Both the position numbers and the translations under genes were made by a program. From positions 248,001 to 312,000 of the forward strand of contig JANQSE010000006.1 of NCBI GenBank assembly GCA_028284195.1: 64,000 nucleotides of DNA, in the 5' to 3' direction. The notes beneath the pieces are model-generated. The model saw only the letters and a program-made list of their open reading frames with translations, was not told the origin of the DNA and searched no databases. The DNA comes from Balneola sp. (GTDB lineage Bacteria; Bacteroidota; Rhodothermia; Balneolales; Balneolaceae). Shown here in pieces: positions 61,517 to 64,000 of the stretch (within the stretch, counting starts at the first letter, position 1; each line of letters opens with the position of its first letter).

Positions 61517-63217
61517 CTAGGAATCTAAAGTGAAGTTCCAAAGCTGATGACGTTCTATCATGGAATCGTCGGCATCGGTAATGCACTCTATTACATGTGC
61601 ACCAGGTTTTTCTATAGAGCCCTCGAAAGCAGGGATAAATTGTTCAGGTTTAGAAATAAGCGTATGGTCAACTCCAAACCCTCTGCATAAGGAAGTGATT
61701 CTGACATCCTGCGGGGTTTCAAAAAAATCATGATGCTTTTGCTTGAACTTATATATCGGTAACATTCTGAATATGGTACCACCATCGTTATTTAACACAA
61801 TGATTATCAAGGGATATTCAACTTTTTTGGCAGAGAGTAAGGCATTTAAATCGTGAAGAAATGCAATATCTCCGATAAAAAGCACGCCCGGTTTTTTAAG
61901 GACAGAACTTAACCCAATAGAAGTTGATATAATCCCGTCAATGCCTGCTGCACCCCGGTTCACATAAATTTCCTTACCTGAAAAATCACTGAACAAAGCT
62001 AAATCGCGAACAGGAAAAGAGTTAGAAAGCATGATAAAACTCTTTTTGGGAATGAGCTTGTTTGCCTGTTCAAAAATGTAACCATCTGTTAGCGGGGAGG
62101 AGGGTTGCACATGCTCTTCTAAGAACGCTTTAAATTTCTTTGAAGTTTTTCGCCATTCGCTCAACCATTTAGAGCTTGCGTTCCCGTTTATATCCGGGAT
62201 GGAAAGCTCGTTTTTAAGATATATTGTCCGGTTTGTTGGTATGTCTCCATCATTTGGAAACCGGGGATGTGCAAAACTAATCTGATGAACATCAGCGCAA
62301 TCTTTCAGCAGTAATTGCAATCCTTTGGAAACAGGGAATCTGCCTATCCTCAGAATTAGATCGGGTTTTAAGGTTTCTCTGTTTTCCTTCGTTTTCAAAA
62401 ATCCTGAGTAGCCCGAAATAATGTATTTAGAGTTGCTGAGATTGGAACCCGGTTCAGCTACAACGGGTGCGGAAAGGATACGGGCAAGAGGGGCGATGAA
62501 TCTGGTTTTATCCCAAACGGTTGTTGTTCCTGCAACAATCAAAGGCCTTTCTGCAGATATTAGTTGAGACCAGAATTTTTCGCCAAGCTCAGTTTCTCCG
62601 ACAGCTTGAGAATAATCGGTTTGGGAGCGTTTTGAGTGACTCTCGTTTTCTTCCTGAATCTGTTTTAAAAAATCATTTTCCGGTTCAAACGGCTTGTTAA
62701 ATGCAAAATTAATGTGAGATACACCTGCATCAGCTAATGATCTTTCTACTGCTTGTTTTGCTGCAACTTCAATTCGGTGTTGTTTTTGAATATCAGAACT
62801 CGGCTCTCCTGCTTCGTGGAAGAACACGGGCTGTTCTCCAAATATCTTAATTTGATCGATGGTTTGAGAAGCTCCGATATTTCTTAAATGGGGCGGACGA
62901 TCGGCACTGGCAATAATCAGAGGAGTTGCTGAACTGGCAGCTTCAAAAACAGCCGGGGCATAATTAGCCAGCGCCGTACCCGAAGTGCATACAAGCACTG
63001 CCGGTATGCCTAATGCTTTTGATTTACCGAGAGCAATGAAAGATGCCGAGCGCTCATCAATGGCTACGGTTGATTCGAACCCCGGATGTGCAGAAAAAGC
63101 AAGAGTTAGAGCAGTAGAACGGGAACCGGGAGAAATAACAACTTCAGTGATTCCTTCTTCAAATAATGACCGGACAAACAGGGTACTCCAGTAAAAAGCG
63201 AGGTTTTCAATATTCAT
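61517..63217 (-). CDS. menD: SEPHCHC synthase
   Basis: 566 residues of the thiamine-diphosphate family. VVISPGSRSTALTLAF at the N-terminus contains the catalytic glutamate region and substrate arginine, and LFIGDIAFLHDLNALL with NNDGGTIFRMLP is the ThDP-binding motif. It adds a decarboxylated 2-oxoglutarate unit to isochorismate. It overlaps menF by four bases. Confidence 0.95.
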   Translation of the reverse strand: MNIENLAFYWSTLFVRSLFEEGITEVVISPGSRSTALTLAFSAHPGFESTVAIDERSASFIALGKSKALGIPAVLVCTSGTALANYAPAVFEAASSATPLIIASADRPPHLRNIGASQTIDQIKIFGEQPVFFHEAGEPSSDIQKQHRIEVAAKQAVERSLADAGVSHINFAFNKPFEPENDFLKQIQEENESHSKRSQTDYSQAVGETELGEKFWSQLISAERPLIVAGTTTVWDKTRFIAPLARILSAPVVAEPGSNLSNSKYIISGYSGFLKTKENRETLKPDLILRIGRFPVSKGLQLLLKDCADVHQISFAHPRFPNDGDIPTNRTIYLKNELSIPDINGNASSKWLSEWRKTSKKFKAFLEEHVQPSSPLTDGYIFEQANKLIPKKSFIMLSNSFPVRDLALFSDFSGKEIYVNRGAAGIDGIISTSIGLSSVLKKPGVLFIGDIAFLHDLNALLSAKKVEYPLIIIVLNNDGGTIFRMLPIYKFKQKHHDFFETPQDVRITSLCRGFGVDHTLISKPEQFIPAFEGSIEKPGAHVIECITDADDSMIERHQLWNFTLDS

Positions 63218-64000
63218 TTTTCAGCATATTCTAAAGCGGATAACATGGGGATAAATTTCAGATTGGTTTCTTCCCATTCTTTTTCCGGATCGGAACCCTC
63301 CACAATTCCGCATCCTGCAAAAAAATGTACTTCATCTTTTTTGATGAGCCCGCTGCGGATAGCAACAACGAATTCACCATTTCCATTGGCATTTATCCAA
63401 CCAACAGGTGCTGCATACCATCCCCGGTCAAAATGTTCGAACTGTGGAATGTAAGGAACTGCGCTATCTTTGGGGAAACCACCTACGGCAGGGGTGGGGT
63501 GTAGGTTTTTGAGCACTTCTGTTTTTGATACACCATCTTTAATGGTGGCAGTAATGGGCGTGTATAAATGCTGAACATTACTGAGTTTTTTTATTGTTGG
63601 TTTATTTGGTGCATCAACCGATTTAGAATAATTATTAAGATTCTTCTTAATGGCTTTCAATACAATCTCATGCTCGTTCAGGTCTTTTTTGCTCTTTAAC
63701 AGCTGCGCTGAGAGCTTTGCATCTTCTGAGGCAGATTTTCCACGAGATGTACTTCCTGCCAACCCTTCAGTAAGTATGTAATCTTTGTTGAAAAGTGCCA
63801 GGCGTTCCGGAGTACAGCCTATAAAGCTTGCCGTTTTATCCTGCCTGATCAGGAAAGAATAACAATCGGGATATTGATGGCGAAGACGATTTAGAATTCG
63901 TGTGTCGGATACTGGTTTATCAATGTTAATCCTCAGCTTTCTTGCTAAAACAATCTTATTGTATTTGTTCTTTGCGATATGAGATGTAGCTTTTTCAATG
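63214..64000 (-). CDS. menF: Isochorismate synthase, C-terminal part (runs off the window)
   Basis: About 261 residues are visible; the frame is open to base 64000, so the start lies beyond the window. KIVLARKLRI, SFIGCTPERLALFN, LTEGLAGSTSRGK, HPTPAVGGFP and FAGCGIVEGSDPEKEW are chorismate-binding enzyme motifs; the last two with GSDPEKEWEET close the active site. It converts chorismate to isochorismate, the first committed menaquinone step. menD follows with a four-base overlap. Confidence 0.93.
   Translation of the reverse strand, partial: IEKATSHIAKNKYNKIVLARKLRINIDKPVSDTRILNRLRHQYPDCYSFLIRQDKTASFIGCTPERLALFNKDYILTEGLAGSTSRGKSASEDAKLSAQLLKSKKDLNEHEIVLKAIKKNLNNYSKSVDAPNKPTIKKLSNVQHLYTPITATIKDGVSKTEVLKNLHPTPAVGGFPKDSAVPYIPQFEHFDRGWYAAPVGWINANGNGEFVVAIRSGLIKKDEVHFFAGCGIVEGSDPEKEWEETNLKFIPMLSALEYAEK

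Noticed and set aside
1-64000. tRNA, rRNA, CRISPR array, insertion sequence or attachment site
   Set aside because: No cloverleaf-like sequences, regularly spaced repeats, transposase or terminal inverted repeats were seen on reading both strands; a tRNA scan would be decisive.

Overview
The window looks like a chromosomal segment of a Bacteroidota/Balneolota-type bacterium, most likely Balneolaceae. The evidence is a decayed type IX secretion (T9SS) cargo gene whose C-terminus carries an NPFNPST sorting signal, menaquinone synthesis, a bacillithiol deacetylase, a eukaryote-like type II glutamine synthetase, a glnA promoter of the Bacteroidota TTG-N21-TATCTTTG form, few strong Shine-Dalgarno sites and frequent TTG starts. 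The DNA is AT-rich throughout. I saw no tRNA, rRNA, CRISPR array, insertion sequence or prophage, and no gene-free stretch over 300 bases except the region of the broken T9SS gene (37.2-37.7 kb).

Layout. 0-3 kb: end of a polysaccharide flippase gene facing a three-gene membrane/methyltransferase cassette. 3-11 kb: DUF3047 protein, an RND-family exporter, a beta-lactamase-fold hydrolase, a metallo-hydrolase, and a phytoene-desaturase-like oxidoreductase translationally coupled to alanine racemase. 11-16 kb: FKBP lipoprotein, tatC, glyA, rpiB, an inositol-phosphatase-like gene and bshB1. 16-23 kb: an envelope export locus with two paralogous MacB-type permeases, three small YqjD/YqjE-like membrane proteins, TolC, a MacA-like adaptor and the ATPase. 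23-27.8 kb: pgsA-pgpA-pyrE-miaB and an unnamed membrane protein. 27.9-37 kb: cinA, an outer-membrane receptor-like barrel, ftsX, a Fur-family regulator, an acyl-CoA synthetase, and a coupled cysteine desulfurase-LOG-DUF1499 operon. 37-46.8 kb: broken T9SS gene, pgk, S1/P1 nuclease, DinB protein, ssb, gldE-like, murB, M48 protease and purB. 46.8-50.3 kb: menA-menC-menE. 50.5-59.3 kb: glnA, a membrane protein, csaA, DUF2141, a third MacB permease, an ECF sigma/putative anti-sigma/DUF4097 operon, a Spy-like protein and a divergent basic secreted protein. 59.3-64 kb: menF-menD-menH-menB and a small membrane gene.

The most interesting thread is regulatory. Five intergenic sites read TG(T/C/A)AAC-N16 followed by CGTA, CGTG or CAT(n)CTA-like -10 elements. 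This resembles the known layout of ECF sigma promoters. They precede the ECF sigma operon itself, the neighbouring Spy-like gene, the third MacB permease, and both halves of the distant two-permease/TolC/MacA export locus. I infer a candidate envelope-stress regulon that joins the 53-58 kb and 16-23 kb loci. The DUF4097 protein in the sigma operon is built from about fifteen short coils in which S-type and Y-type turns strictly alternate.

The menaquinone genes are split into menFDHB and menACE blocks by about 9 kb of stress and metabolic genes. Reading-frame economy is high: many neighbours overlap by four bases (ATGA or TTGA), so translational coupling is probably common.
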